From NCBI GenBank assembly GCA_963704075.1, contig CAVPGV010000009.1, positions 186,001-250,000 on the forward strand: a stretch of DNA of 64,000 nucleotides, in the 5' to 3' direction. Below are positions 8,740-16,597 of the stretch, one piece after another. The DNA is from JADKAV01 sp963704075. Lineage in GTDB: Bacteria > Actinomycetota > Actinomycetes > S36-B12 > UBA10799. The position numbers and the translations under genes were made by a program. Each line of letters opens with the position of its first letter. Position 1 is the stretch's first letter. Below the pieces are notes generated by a model, which saw only the letters and a program-made list of their open reading frames with translations, did no database searches and was not told where the DNA came from.

Positions 8740-9380
8740 GCCCGCCGGAGGTCGTGGTCCTGGACACCCGTGGTGCACGGGACAAGCAGTCCTTCCTCGC
8801 CGCGTGCGCCCGCTCGCTGGCGTTCCCCGACTACTTCGGACACAACTGGGACGCGCTCGCCGATTCACTCGGCGAGTTCGCACGCGAACGCAGTCCGGTG
8901 CTGGTGGTCTGGACGGGTGCCTCCGACCTCGCCGCGGCCGATCGCGACATCGCGGTGGACATCATGTCCGAGCGTTTCATCGACGGGGCCGACCTGCTGA
9001 TCGTCGATGACGTCCACGCGGCTCCCGCGCCGGACTTCGCTCTCGATCATGTGCAATTGGCGATGCCGCCCGGCGGCGAGGAGCAGGCATGCGCTTACTG
9101 GGTCGGCGTGGTCGGATTGACCCGGACGGACAAACCTCCGCAACTTGTCGCTCGGGGTGGGGTGTGGCTCACCGGCGAGGCACTCGACCTGCACATCGGG
9201 GTCGACACCGACTTCCGGCCCGCCACGAGGGCCCACCCCGGCATACTGGTGCGTGACTATGACGCTCTGCTCGGCCGATTGAGCGCAGCAGGGTATGAAA
9301 CCCGGCCGTCCGACGAGATGCCCGGCAGGTTCCACACCGAAGACCCGTTCGGCAACCGCATCGAGTTCATCGCATTCTGA
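8736..9380 (+). CDS. Barstar-like RNase inhibitor fused to a VOC (glyoxalase/bleomycin-resistance) domain
   Basis: 214 residues with two domains. Residues 1-~90 are barstar-like: a strand VVVLDTRGARDKQSF, then YFGHNWDALADSL, the conserved barstar helix region, and a closing strand LLIVDD. Residues ~98-214 are a single VOC module: FALDHVQLAMPPG at the start, LHIGVD in the middle and the closing DPFGNRIEFI with a candidate metal-ligand Glu. It starts inside the stop region of the RNase gene (ATGA), so RNase and inhibitor are translationally coupled. Barstar is normally a ~90-residue single domain; the VOC fusion is unusual. No Met lies at the junction, so a lost stop/start by a sequence error is possible but not shown. 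Confidence 0.82.
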   Translation: MSPPEVVVLDTRGARDKQSFLAACARSLAFPDYFGHNWDALADSLGEFARERSPVLVVWTGASDLAAADRDIAVDIMSERFIDGADLLIVDDVHAAPAPDFALDHVQLAMPPGGEEQACAYWVGVVGLTRTDKPPQLVARGGVWLTGEALDLHIGVDTDFRPATRAHPGILVRDYDALLGRLSAAGYETRPSDEMPGRFHTEDPFGNRIEFIAF

Positions 9381-9395
9381 CCCCGGAGGAAACCC

Positions 9396-10067
9396 ATGAT
9401 CACTCCCGCCCAACTGGCCGGCATCGTCGACCACACCATCCTGAAGCCCGAGACCACGACGGCCGAGGTCGAAGCGCACTGCCGGGAAGCGGTCGAACTG
9501 GGTGTCTTCAGCGTCTGCGTGTCCCCGTCGTTCCTTCCCCTCCCCGCGGACTGGCTGCACGGTGTCGCAGTGGCGACGGTCTGCGGGTTCCCGAGCGGGA
9601 AACACAAACCGTCGGTGAAGGCGGCTGAAGCGGCCGACTCGGTGGCGGGCGGGGCCGACGAAGTGGACATGGTGATCGACATCGGCAACGCGATCGCCGG
9701 CGACTGGTCCGCGGTGCATGACGACGTCGCAGCCGTCCGGCGCGCGGTCCCCGGGGCACTGCTGAAAGTGATCATCGAATCGGCCGCCCTCACCGATCAA
9801 CAGATCGTCGAGGCGTGCCGGGTATGTGCCGACGTCGGAGCCGACTTCGTGAAGACGTCGACCGGCTTCCACCCTGCCGGTGGTGCCACTGAACACGCCG
9901 TGGAACTCATGCGACGGACGGTCGGCGACGCCCTGGGAGTCAAGGCCAGCGGGGGGATCCGCACGTGGGATGCGGCCGTGGCGATGGTCGACGCCGGCGC
10001 CTCGCGCCTGGGACTGTCAGGGACAGCAGCCGTACTGGCAGGCGGGGCGGCGGAAGGGGACTACTGA
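9396..10067 (+). CDS. deoC: Deoxyribose-phosphate aldolase
   Basis: 223 residues, the usual DeoC length. It splits 2-deoxyribose-5-phosphate to acetaldehyde and glyceraldehyde-3-phosphate through a Schiff base. The catalytic lysine is in DFVKTSTGF and the second active-site lysine in GVKASGGIRTW; the N-terminal signature is VDHTILKPETT. GGAGGA precedes the ATG by 6 bases. It closes the operon purine nucleoside phosphorylase - mutase - RNase - inhibitor - deoC, completing breakdown of deoxynucleosides to central metabolites. Confidence 0.95.
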   Translation: MITPAQLAGIVDHTILKPETTTAEVEAHCREAVELGVFSVCVSPSFLPLPADWLHGVAVATVCGFPSGKHKPSVKAAEAADSVAGGADEVDMVIDIGNAIAGDWSAVHDDVAAVRRAVPGALLKVIIESAALTDQQIVEACRVCADVGADFVKTSTGFHPAGGATEHAVELMRRTVGDALGVKASGGIRTWDAAVAMVDAGASRLGLSGTAAVLAGGAAEGDY

Positions 10068-10171
10068 AGGACCCCGAGCATGCGGCCAGCACCGACCGGA
10101 CCACTGGCAGCCCTGGGGCGCGGTTAGACTGCTGTCTTTGGCCTGGTCGACGTCTACAAGGGAGCATCAGA

Positions 10172-10555
10172 ATGCCAGCGGGCACAGTCAAGTGGTTCGA
10201 CGCCGAGAAGGGTTTCGGTTTCCTCGCCGCTGAAGACGGTGACGAGGTCTTCGTGCACGTCAGTGCCCTCGAACCAGGGGTGACCACGCTGCGTCCCGGT
10301 GCCCGGGTCGAGTTCGGCGTGGTGGACGGCCGACGCGGCAAGCAGGCCCTGTCGGTCACCGTGCACGAGCCGGCGGCGAGCGTCGCAAAAGCCCGGCGGC
10401 GGCCCGCGGAGCAGATGAGCCCCGTCGTCGAGGACTTGATCAAGTTGCTGGATTCCGTCGGCGGGCAACTGCGCGCCGGGCGCTATCCGGACGATGCGAA
10501 AGCGGCGAAGACCGCTCAATTGCTGCGTGCCGTGGCCGACCAGCTCGACGTCTGA
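10172..10555 (+). CDS. Cold-shock domain protein with C-terminal helical extension
   Basis: 127 residues. The first ~65 form a cold-shock OB-fold with both RNA-binding motifs, KGFGFLA and VFVHVSALE. A further ~60 residues, helical and charged (SPVVEDLIKLLDSVGG onward), follow. Simple CspA proteins are ~67 residues; longer actinobacterial forms such as the mycobacterial CspB group carry such a tail. Likely an RNA chaperone. ATG start with GGGAG 9 bases upstream. Ends 3 bp from the convergent lipoprotein gene. Confidence 0.88.
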   Translation: MPAGTVKWFDAEKGFGFLAAEDGDEVFVHVSALEPGVTTLRPGARVEFGVVDGRRGKQALSVTVHEPAASVAKARRRPAEQMSPVVEDLIKLLDSVGGQLRAGRYPDDAKAAKTAQLLRAVADQLDV

Positions 10556-10558
10556 GTA

Positions 10559-11005
10559 CTAGGAGCCTGGCTGGACATCCAACCGGACGACCCAGACCCC
10601 TTTCTGCTCCCCCTCGGACACGATCGCCAAGGGATACCCCTGCGGTGAAGCCGGCACCCGCGGGAAGCTGAATCGGAAGTACGTCTCGTTCAGCGTGTCC
10701 TGGGTGAGCCGCTGCCCACCGACTGTGGGATACCAGCCCTCCTCGGCGACCGACGGGTCGACGCTGATGCCGACGACCTTCTCCGGGATGACGTTGAGCC
10801 GCTGCGTCTGGCCCTCGGTAGCCCGCTGGGCGGCCTGGGTCAGGCACTGCTGAGCGTCGATCTCGCCATCCCAACTGAAGCAGGTCGGCGCGACCCACTG
10901 CGACGTGGTGCCCGAGAAGACGGTGACTCGCGGCGGCGGCTTCTCACAGGAGGCCAACGACACGGTTGCGGCCACCGCCAGCAGCGAGCCAGCCAGTCTC
11001 TTCAT
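10559..11005 (-). CDS. Small lipoprotein (DUF2771-like, function unknown)
   Basis: 148 residues. N-terminal Arg, hydrophobic stretch and a lipobox ending LASC at residue ~20 mark it as a lipoprotein. The remaining region is a compact beta-rich domain with SQWVAPTCF and TYFRFSFP segments. It resembles actinobacterial DUF2771 lipoproteins, but that is memory-based and weak. The start overlaps the stop of the DUF3027 gene (ATGA), so it ends that operon. No function can be assigned. Confidence 0.7.
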   Translation of the reverse strand: MKRLAGSLLAVAATVSLASCEKPPPRVTVFSGTTSQWVAPTCFSWDGEIDAQQCLTQAAQRATEGQTQRLNVIPEKVVGISVDPSVAEEGWYPTVGGQRLTQDTLNETYFRFSFPRVPASPQGYPLAIVSEGEQKGVWVVRLDVQPGS

Positions 11006-12162
11006 GTGTCCTCCTTCGGGCCCGGCTCGGGCATCGTTTCACGCTTCGCGGGCGAGGCGCCGACCTCGGTGTCAGCAGCGCCCGCTTGGGTGTCAGAGGC
11101 GCCGACCTCGGTGTCAGCAGCGCCCGCTCGGGTGTCAGAGGCGCCGCCCTCGGTGTCAACAGCGTCCGCGTGGGTGTCGGACCCGGCCGTACCGGCCTCC
11201 GTCGCGTCGGCTTCACCATCGACCGGCGGTGCGTCGACGCCTTCGGTCTGTGACGCCCCGGTCTGTGACGCCTCAGTCTGTGACGCCTCCTGGGGCTCAG
11301 TCACCGGCGCGTCCTTGACCTGCGTGAGATCGTCGAACGCGACCTCGTCGATGACCGTCTGCGCAACACCTACGGAAGGCTTCTCGCGCGTCTCGCTGTG
11401 AGCACCACATCCGAAGCTGAGCGCCACGATCCGGCCGTCAACCGGTGAGTACTCGTTCGCGCAGACGCCGAACGCCTGACCCATGGGACCACCGATCATC
11501 AACAGGAAGCCGCACGTGGAGCATTCGAGTTTCGTGGCTCTCGCCGCCGCCGCCCGCGGCCCCACCTCGTGATACCAGCGTTGTGCCGCTTCGCGGCGGC
11601 CCTCCGGACTCAGAACCCGAATCCTTCCAAGGCCCAGTTCCCACTGTTCGGGACGCTGCCGGTCGTCGTCCTCCACGTCGTCGTCACCAACCATGCCCGC
11701 GGAGAGCCTGGGGTCGTCGCCCTCGGTGACCAGAACGTCGCCGGGGCCCAGATCACCGGATTCGATCCGCTGTTTCCAGGGCACCCAGGCCGGGGCCAGC
11801 AGCGCGTCCCCGTCGGGTAGGAGCGCTGTCTCGTCGACCGTTATGTGACTACTGTCGGGAGCTCGGCTCAGGGTCACGGCCCAGCGCCAACCCCGGTAGC
11901 CGGGCACGTGGCCCTGGAAGTAGTGGGTCACGACCCTTGGGCCCTCTGCGATGACCCCCGTGTGCTCGCCGATCAGGGATGCGTCGGCCTCCTGGAGCAG
12001 AGTGTCGCGCGCGAGATTGCCGGCGCCGGCACAGACCTCATCGAGCGGCCAGCCCTCCGCCGGTGGCGTCAGAACCTCGACCGGTTGCTCTTGATCGGTC
12101 GACTCGCCGGCAGCACCCACGACGACCGTCACCAACGCGTCGTCATGCTTCTCCTCAGCCAT
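11002..12162 (-). CDS. DUF3027 family protein with a repetitive acidic tail
   Basis: 386 residues. The DUF3027 core (about 1-280) includes RWYHEVGPRAAAARATKLEC, then STCGFLLMIGGPMGQAFGVC and GCGAHSE; the Cys/His pattern suggests a metal site. The last ~100 residues are low complexity: EASQT repeats, then GASDTRAGAADTEV units. I recall the mycobacterial counterpart (Rv0883c) also beside DUF2530 and serC, matching this layout. Overlaps its upstream neighbour by 8 bp and its downstream neighbour by 4 bp. Function unknown. Confidence 0.85.
   Translation of the reverse strand: MAEEKHDDALVTVVVGAAGESTDQEQPVEVLTPPAEGWPLDEVCAGAGNLARDTLLQEADASLIGEHTGVIAEGPRVVTHYFQGHVPGYRGWRWAVTLSRAPDSSHITVDETALLPDGDALLAPAWVPWKQRIESGDLGPGDVLVTEGDDPRLSAGMVGDDDVEDDDRQRPEQWELGLGRIRVLSPEGRREAAQRWYHEVGPRAAAARATKLECSTCGFLLMIGGPMGQAFGVCANEYSPVDGRIVALSFGCGAHSETREKPSVGVAQTVIDEVAFDDLTQVKDAPVTEPQEASQTEASQTGASQTEGVDAPPVDGEADATEAGTAGSDTHADAVDTEGGASDTRAGAADTEVGASDTQAGAADTEVGASPAKRETMPEPGPKEDT
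11054..11179. repeat. 42-bp coding tandem repeat, three copies
   Basis: Three 42-bp copies begin at 11054, 11096 and 11138 inside the DUF3027 gene and encode the 14-residue unit GASDTRAGAADTEV. Two changes appear in the first pair and more in the third. A run of 15-bp units (EASQT) lies nearby at about 11255-11290. Slippage-prone, and probably variable between strains. Confidence 0.85.
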
Positions 12163-12388
12163 GCGTTGCCCGAGCCTGCCGATAAGCGTTGCGCCGACGC
12201 AGCGTGTACCAGCGCCCGGCCAGGCCGAAACCGGCGCCCACCAAGCACACTGTCAACCACCATTCGGTGTTGTGAGCCTGCAGATCAGTGCGGAAGAAGA
12301 CGAACAGGACGCCGAACGCCACGAGCCACGCAACGGTACCCAGCGAGACGGCGAGAACACCGTCCTCATCCAGGGGCTGAACATCCAC
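12155..12388 (-). CDS. DUF2530 family small membrane protein
   Basis: 77 residues with two hydrophobic segments (about 14-32 and 43-60) and a basic C-terminus ending RWYTLRRRNAYRQARATHG, matching DUF2530. The mycobacterial homologue as recalled sits next to DUF3027, as here. It overlaps the DUF3027 gene by 8 bp, so the pair is co-translated. Probably an inner membrane protein; role unknown. Confidence 0.75.
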   Translation of the reverse strand: MDVQPLDEDGVLAVSLGTVAWLVAFGVLFVFFRTDLQAHNTEWWLTVCLVGAGFGLAGRWYTLRRRNAYRQARATHG

Positions 12389-12432
12389 CCTCCGACCGTA
12401 CTACTACCGAGACCGGACTCACCCGGGCGGCG

Positions 12433-12519
12433 TCAGCGAATCAGGGCCAGCACCACCAGTAGGACGACCAACCCGATCAAGACGCCCAGGGTGACGGTCC
12501 GACGGGTTCGCGGATCCAC
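12433..12519 (-). CDS. 28-residue single-pass membrane peptide (small ORF)
   Basis: A GTG one base after the stop of the upstream membrane-protein gene opens a 28-residue frame: MDPRTRRTVTLGVLIG followed by a Leu/Val-rich helix and ending ALIR. A basic N-terminus and one continuous hydrophobic helix fit a real small membrane protein, and the TGA-C-GTG spacing suggests translational coupling. No family is recognised. It could be chance, as high-GC DNA often gives hydrophobic frames. Confidence 0.4.
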   Translation of the reverse strand: MDPRTRRTVTLGVLIGLVVLLVVLALIR

Positions 12520-12520
12520 G

Positions 12521-12968
12521 TCAGGGAGCCCCGTTGGTCTCGAAGTCGCCTTCGCCTTCGACGGCCGACGGGGGCGGCCCGCTGGGTTCGACCTCTTCCT
12601 CCAACGGCGGCGACGTGGTCGTCGGGTTGGACGTTGGGGTCTTGGTCTTCGTCGGGGCCGGCGTCGTCGGGGTCGGGGACGGTGCGGCCGTGGTGGGGGC
12701 CACCGTGGTCGGGCCGCCGTGTGGGGGTGGCTGTGGGGGATGGTGTCGAGGTCACCGATTCCGTGGGACTCGGGCTGATCGAGGGCTCGGGCTCGGAATC
12801 ACCGCTGCGCGCCGCCCACAGAGCACCCGCCCCCAGCCCGATCACGATGGCCACGACCACGGCGATGATGATCGGTGTTCTTGACGGCCCCGGCTCCGGC
12901 TCAGGCTCAGGCGCACCCGCCGGTGGCATGGCCGCGGTCGGGTAATCGGGTCCTCCGAAATCGCTCAC
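12521..12968 (-). CDS. Single-pass membrane protein with Pro/Thr-rich tail, one frame break
   Basis: N-terminus (MSDFGGPDYPTAAM..., Pro/Glu-rich), one transmembrane helix at about residues 32-53 (IIIAVVVAIVIGLGAGALW), then a Ser/Pro/Thr linker. After a +1 break near 12710 the tail continues as TPTTPAPTKTKTPTSNP and ends EGEGDFETNGAP, clearly the same low-complexity character. Combined length ~148 residues. Probably a surface-exposed stalk protein; no family recognised. Sits between serC and the small peptide in a minus-strand block. Confidence 0.6.
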
Positions 12969-13041
12969 GCTTCCAGGCTAAGGCGCTTCGACGTCGCGGG
13001 AACACCCGGTCTTCATCCCAGAGCCGAGCACCGCCCCGTTG

Positions 13042-14163
13042 CTAGCGCGTCTGCTCCACCACCCAGTCGATGCTCGAGGTGAGGGCGGCGACGTCGTCGG
13101 GGTCAACCGCCGGGAACATGGCCACCCGCAACTGATTGCGTCCCAGCTTGCGATACGGCTCGACGTCCAGGATCCCGTTGGCCCGCAGCACCTTGGCCAC
13201 CGCGGCAGCGTCGACCTCGTCGGTGAAGTCGACCGTGCCGACCACCGCGGACCGCAACGACGGGTCGGTCACGTAGGGCTGGGTGTAGGCGGTCCGCTCG
13301 GCCCATTCGTACAGGATTCCCGCACTGCGCGCGGTCCGGGCGGTGGTCCAATCGAGCCCGCCATTTGCGTTGAACCAGTCGACCTGCTCGGCCATGAGCG
13401 CGATCGTGGCCAGGGCCGGAGTGTTGTAGGTCTGTTCCTGCACGGAATTCTCGATCGCGATGTTGATGTCCAGGAATGCGGGCATCCAGCGACCGGTGGC
13501 CTTGATGGCTGCAGCCCTTTCCAGCGCCCGGGGCGACATCAGCGCGAACCACAGCCCACCGTCGGAGGCGAAGCACTTCTGGGGGGCGAAATAGTAGACG
13601 TCGAAGTCCTCCGCGTTCACGGCCAGACCACCAGCCGCAGAGGTGGCGTCGAACATCACCAATGCCTCGCCGCTGCCGGCCGGGCGAACCGCGTCGATGG
13701 CCACACCCGTGGAGGTCTCGTTGTGAGGGCTGGCGTAGACGTCGACACCATCGTTCACCTCGAACGGACCGGCCGTGCCTGGGTCAAAAGCGCGGACGTC
13801 CTGCTCGCCGAGGTGCGGTGCGATGCTCGCTGCCTTCGCGAACTTCGAGCCGAACTCCCCGAACGACAGGAACTGCCCACGGTCCTCGATGAGCCCGAAC
13901 GTGGCGATGTCCCAGAACGCCGTGGATCCGCCATTGCCGAGGACCACTTCGTAGCCCTCGGGCAGCGAGAACAGGTCGCGCAGACCTTGGCGCAGACGCT
14001 TCACCTCGCCCTTAACCCCTGGCTTGCGGTGCGAGGTCCCCAGGTAGGTGGGAGCCATGGCTGCAAGCGCGTCGACCTGTTCCTGGCGCACCTTCGACGG
14101 TCCGCTTCCGAAGCGGCCATCGGCGGGTTTGAGTTCGGCGGGGATCTGCAGTTCGGTCACCAC
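13042..14163 (-). CDS. serC: Phosphoserine aminotransferase
   Basis: 373 residues, the usual actinobacterial SerC length. Converts 3-phosphohydroxypyruvate and glutamate to phosphoserine in serine synthesis; PLP enzyme. The N-terminal GRFGSGPSKVR phosphate-binding start, VLGNGGSTAFWDIA, and YYFAPQKCFASDGG with the PLP lysine are all present. GTG start. Lies upstream of the small membrane-protein block and 163 bp downstream of the citrate synthase gene; that spacer holds no recognisable element. Confidence 0.95.
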   Translation of the reverse strand: MVTELQIPAELKPADGRFGSGPSKVRQEQVDALAAMAPTYLGTSHRKPGVKGEVKRLRQGLRDLFSLPEGYEVVLGNGGSTAFWDIATFGLIEDRGQFLSFGEFGSKFAKAASIAPHLGEQDVRAFDPGTAGPFEVNDGVDVYASPHNETSTGVAIDAVRPAGSGEALVMFDATSAAGGLAVNAEDFDVYYFAPQKCFASDGGLWFALMSPRALERAAAIKATGRWMPAFLDINIAIENSVQEQTYNTPALATIALMAEQVDWFNANGGLDWTTARTARSAGILYEWAERTAYTQPYVTDPSLRSAVVGTVDFTDEVDAAAVAKVLRANGILDVEPYRKLGRNQLRVAMFPAVDPDDVAALTSSIDWVVEQTR

Positions 14164-14326
14164 TCAAGGCTAATCGCGGGGCAACTGCGGCCCGGGCCTG
14201 GGTGTGATCCGGGTCAGCCCACACCGACGGTTGTCGACCGACGCATCGGTCCCACCTGGCGAGCACGAAAGCACCGGCGCGTGGCGAGGCAGGTCCTCGC
14301 CGACGGTGGCTGAGCCGGCGGGGTCG

Positions 14327-15469
14327 CTACTCGACCCGGAAACCGACCTCCGGCTGGTACCCGCTGGGGGCGACCATGATCGGATCCCAGCCCGGCACGT
14401 CCTCGGGACGGCGCGGCGCCGGGCCGACGTAGCGGGCTGAGGGCCGGATCAGGCGTCCGGTCCTCTTCTGCTCCAGCACGTGCGCGCTCCACCCGGCCAG
14501 TCGGGCGCAGGTGAACATGGACGTGAACATGTGCGCCGGTACCTCCGCGAAGTCGAGGACGATGGCCGCCCAGAACTCCACGTTGGTCTCCAGAACCCGG
14601 TCAGGGCGGCGCGCTTTCAGTTCGCTCAGCGCTGCCTTCTCGAGCGCTTCGGCGACTTCGTAGCGCGGCGCGTCGAGTTCCTTGGCGGTGCGGCGCAGTA
14701 CGCGGGCCCGCGGGTCCTCGGCGCGGTACACGCGGTGACCGAAGCCCATGAGCCGCTCGCCACGATCGAGCACACCTCTGACGTAGGCGTCGGCGTCCCC
14801 TGTGCGTTCGATCTCCTCGATCATCCCCAGGACCCGGCTCGGGGCACCGCCGTGCAGCGGACCGCTCATCGCGCCCATCGCTCCTGAGATCGACGCCGCT
14901 ACGTCGGCCCCGGTCGACGCGATCACCCGGGAGGTGAAGGTCGAGGCGTTCATGCCGTGTTCGGCGGCCGAGACGAAATAGGCGTCCACGGCCTGGACGT
15001 GACGGGGGTCAGGCTCTCCGCGCCACCGCACCATGAATCGCTCGACGATGGTGGAGGCCTTGTCGATCTCGGGCTGCGGCACCATCGGCTGCCCGAGCCC
15101 GCGGGCGCTCTGGGCCACGAAGCTCATGGCCATCACCGAGACGTGGGAGAGGTTCTCACGCGCTGTGTCGTCGTCGATGTCCAGCAGCGGTCTGAGGCCC
15201 CAGGCAGGCGCGAGCATGGCGATCGCGGACTGCACGTCGACGCGCACGTCGCCGGAGTGGACCGGGATGGGGAAGGGTTCGGCCGGCGGCAGACCCGGGT
15301 TGAACTCGTTGTCGACCAGCAATCCCCACACGTTGCCGAAGGACACCCGTCCGACGAGGTCCTCGATGTCGACGCCGCGGTAGCGCAGCGAACTGCCTTC
15401 CTTGTCCGGTTCGGCGATCTGGGTCTCGAACGCGATGACACCTTCGAGGCCGGGGACGAATTCACTCAT
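14327..15469 (-). CDS. Citrate synthase (type 2)
   Basis: 380 residues. Condenses oxaloacetate with acetyl-CoA. Conserved sites are LRYRGVDIEDL, EHGMNASTF (catalytic His), SGPLHGGAPS and MGFGHRVYRAEDPR (second His). It matches the actinobacterial citA group, which I recall near serC in mycobacteria. ATG 15469 is preferred over the GTG two codons upstream, because GGAG lies 7 bases before it. Neighbouring serC has the same orientation. The 154-bp divergent spacer to pdxH (15470-15629) must hold both promoters. Confidence 0.93.
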   Translation of the reverse strand: MSEFVPGLEGVIAFETQIAEPDKEGSSLRYRGVDIEDLVGRVSFGNVWGLLVDNEFNPGLPPAEPFPIPVHSGDVRVDVQSAIAMLAPAWGLRPLLDIDDDTARENLSHVSVMAMSFVAQSARGLGQPMVPQPEIDKASTIVERFMVRWRGEPDPRHVQAVDAYFVSAAEHGMNASTFTSRVIASTGADVAASISGAMGAMSGPLHGGAPSRVLGMIEEIERTGDADAYVRGVLDRGERLMGFGHRVYRAEDPRARVLRRTAKELDAPRYEVAEALEKAALSELKARRPDRVLETNVEFWAAIVLDFAEVPAHMFTSMFTCARLAGWSAHVLEQKRTGRLIRPSARYVGPAPRRPEDVPGWDPIMVAPSGYQPEVGFRVE

Positions 15470-15629
15470 CTGCACACTCCAGCGGGTTGTGAGGATCGCT
15501 TCGCTAATAACCTAGTGGCCTGAGCACGCGCACAGGTAGCCGAGGCGCGGATCCGGCACGAGCAGCAGCCGGCGCCGCACCACCCGTGGCTGCCGGACCG
15601 GACCGATCAGCAAGGGATGTGGGACGCAC

Positions 15630-16280
15630 ATGAGCCAAATCCGACGAATCGACTACCACTCCGGACCCTTGTCGGAGTCCGACCTCGCGCCCGATCCGCT
15701 TGCGCAGTTCCGAAAGTGGCTCGACGAGGCCAACGACGCGGGCATCGAGGAGCCGAATGCCATGGCGATGGCCTCGGTGGACTCCTCCGGAATGCCCCAG
15801 GTGCGCACATTGCTGTGCAAGGAGGTGACGGCTGCGGGGTTCGTCTTCTTCACCAACTACCAGTCCGACAAGGCCCGGCAGATCGAGCAGAACCCACAGG
15901 TCGGATTGTGTTTCCACTGGCAGCCGATGCACCGCCAGGTCCGTGTGGCAGGGATCGCGGAACGCCTGCCGGCCGCTGATTCCGACGAGTACTTCTCGAC
16001 CCGGCCCCGCGAGGCACAACTCGGCGCGTGGTCGTCGCAGCAGTCGCAGGTGATCGCCGACCGCGACCATCTGCGGCAACGGTTGAGCGAGGTGGACAGG
16101 ACCTACCCCGACCAGGTCCCGCGGCCGGAGAACTGGGGCGGATACCTCGTGCGACCCCAGGTGGTGGAGTTCTGGCAGGGTCAGCCGTCGCGGTTGCACG
16201 ACCGACTGCGGTTCGTGCGCACCGGTGAGGGAGACCTCGACGATCGGGCCGCCTGGCAGGTGCAGCGGCTCGCCCCGTAG
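15630..16280 (+). CDS. pdxH: Pyridoxine/pyridoxamine 5'-phosphate oxidase
   Basis: 216 residues, normal for PdxH. An FMN flavoenzyme making pyridoxal 5'-phosphate. Typical segments are MAMASVDSSGMPQVRTLLCK, GFVFFTNYQSDKARQIEQNP and the C-terminal PLP site GGYLVRPQVVEFWQGQPSRLHDR. Supplies the cofactor of nearby SerC and aspartate aminotransferase, though not in one operon with them. Ends 5 bp from the convergent ParA-partner gene. Confidence 0.95.
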   Translation: MSQIRRIDYHSGPLSESDLAPDPLAQFRKWLDEANDAGIEEPNAMAMASVDSSGMPQVRTLLCKEVTAAGFVFFTNYQSDKARQIEQNPQVGLCFHWQPMHRQVRVAGIAERLPAADSDEYFSTRPREAQLGAWSSQQSQVIADRDHLRQRLSEVDRTYPDQVPRPENWGGYLVRPQVVEFWQGQPSRLHDRLRFVRTGEGDLDDRAAWQVQRLAP

Positions 16281-16285
16281 CGCCC

Positions 16286-16597
16286 CTACAGACCGTCCAC
16301 GTAATTCAGCAGAGCCGCCCCCACCACATCGTCGAGGCGTTGGCCGCGGGCTTTCGCCTTCTGCTTCGCGGCCTTGGCCACGCGTTTGGGAACCTTGACC
16401 TCCAGCCTCGTCAACTTCACCTTCTTCGAGCGGTGTACCAGGGTGTCCGAGGTCCGGCCACCGAAGCCGGTCACGGGTCGCAACTCGGGGCGCGGCGTGG
16501 GTCGCGGAGCGGGAAGGGCGCTGGGCATCGGTGCGACGGGATGCACGTCGGCATCGGGTGCCTTGCGCAGAGCTGGTCGAGGTGGCGGGTTGATCAT
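16286..16597 (-). CDS. Small ParA-partner protein, basic helix region (probable DNA-binding)
   Basis: 103 residues. The first ~50 are Pro-rich and disordered; the last ~50 (KVKLTRLEVKVPKRVAKAAK, then AKARGQRLDDVVGAALLNY) look like a ribbon-helix-helix domain: a strand followed by two helices, very basic. The start overlaps the parA stop by 4 bp (ATGA), which is the usual arrangement for a ParA and its centromere-binding partner. No family can be named with confidence; the role in partitioning is inferred from the neighbour. Confidence 0.6.
   Translation of the reverse strand: MINPPPRPALRKAPDADVHPVAPMPSALPAPRPTPRPELRPVTGFGGRTSDTLVHRSKKVKLTRLEVKVPKRVAKAAKQKAKARGQRLDDVVGAALLNYVDGL

Noticed and set aside
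13039..14313. A 424-codon plus-strand frame over serC
   Set aside because: Antisense shadow of serC without any domain.
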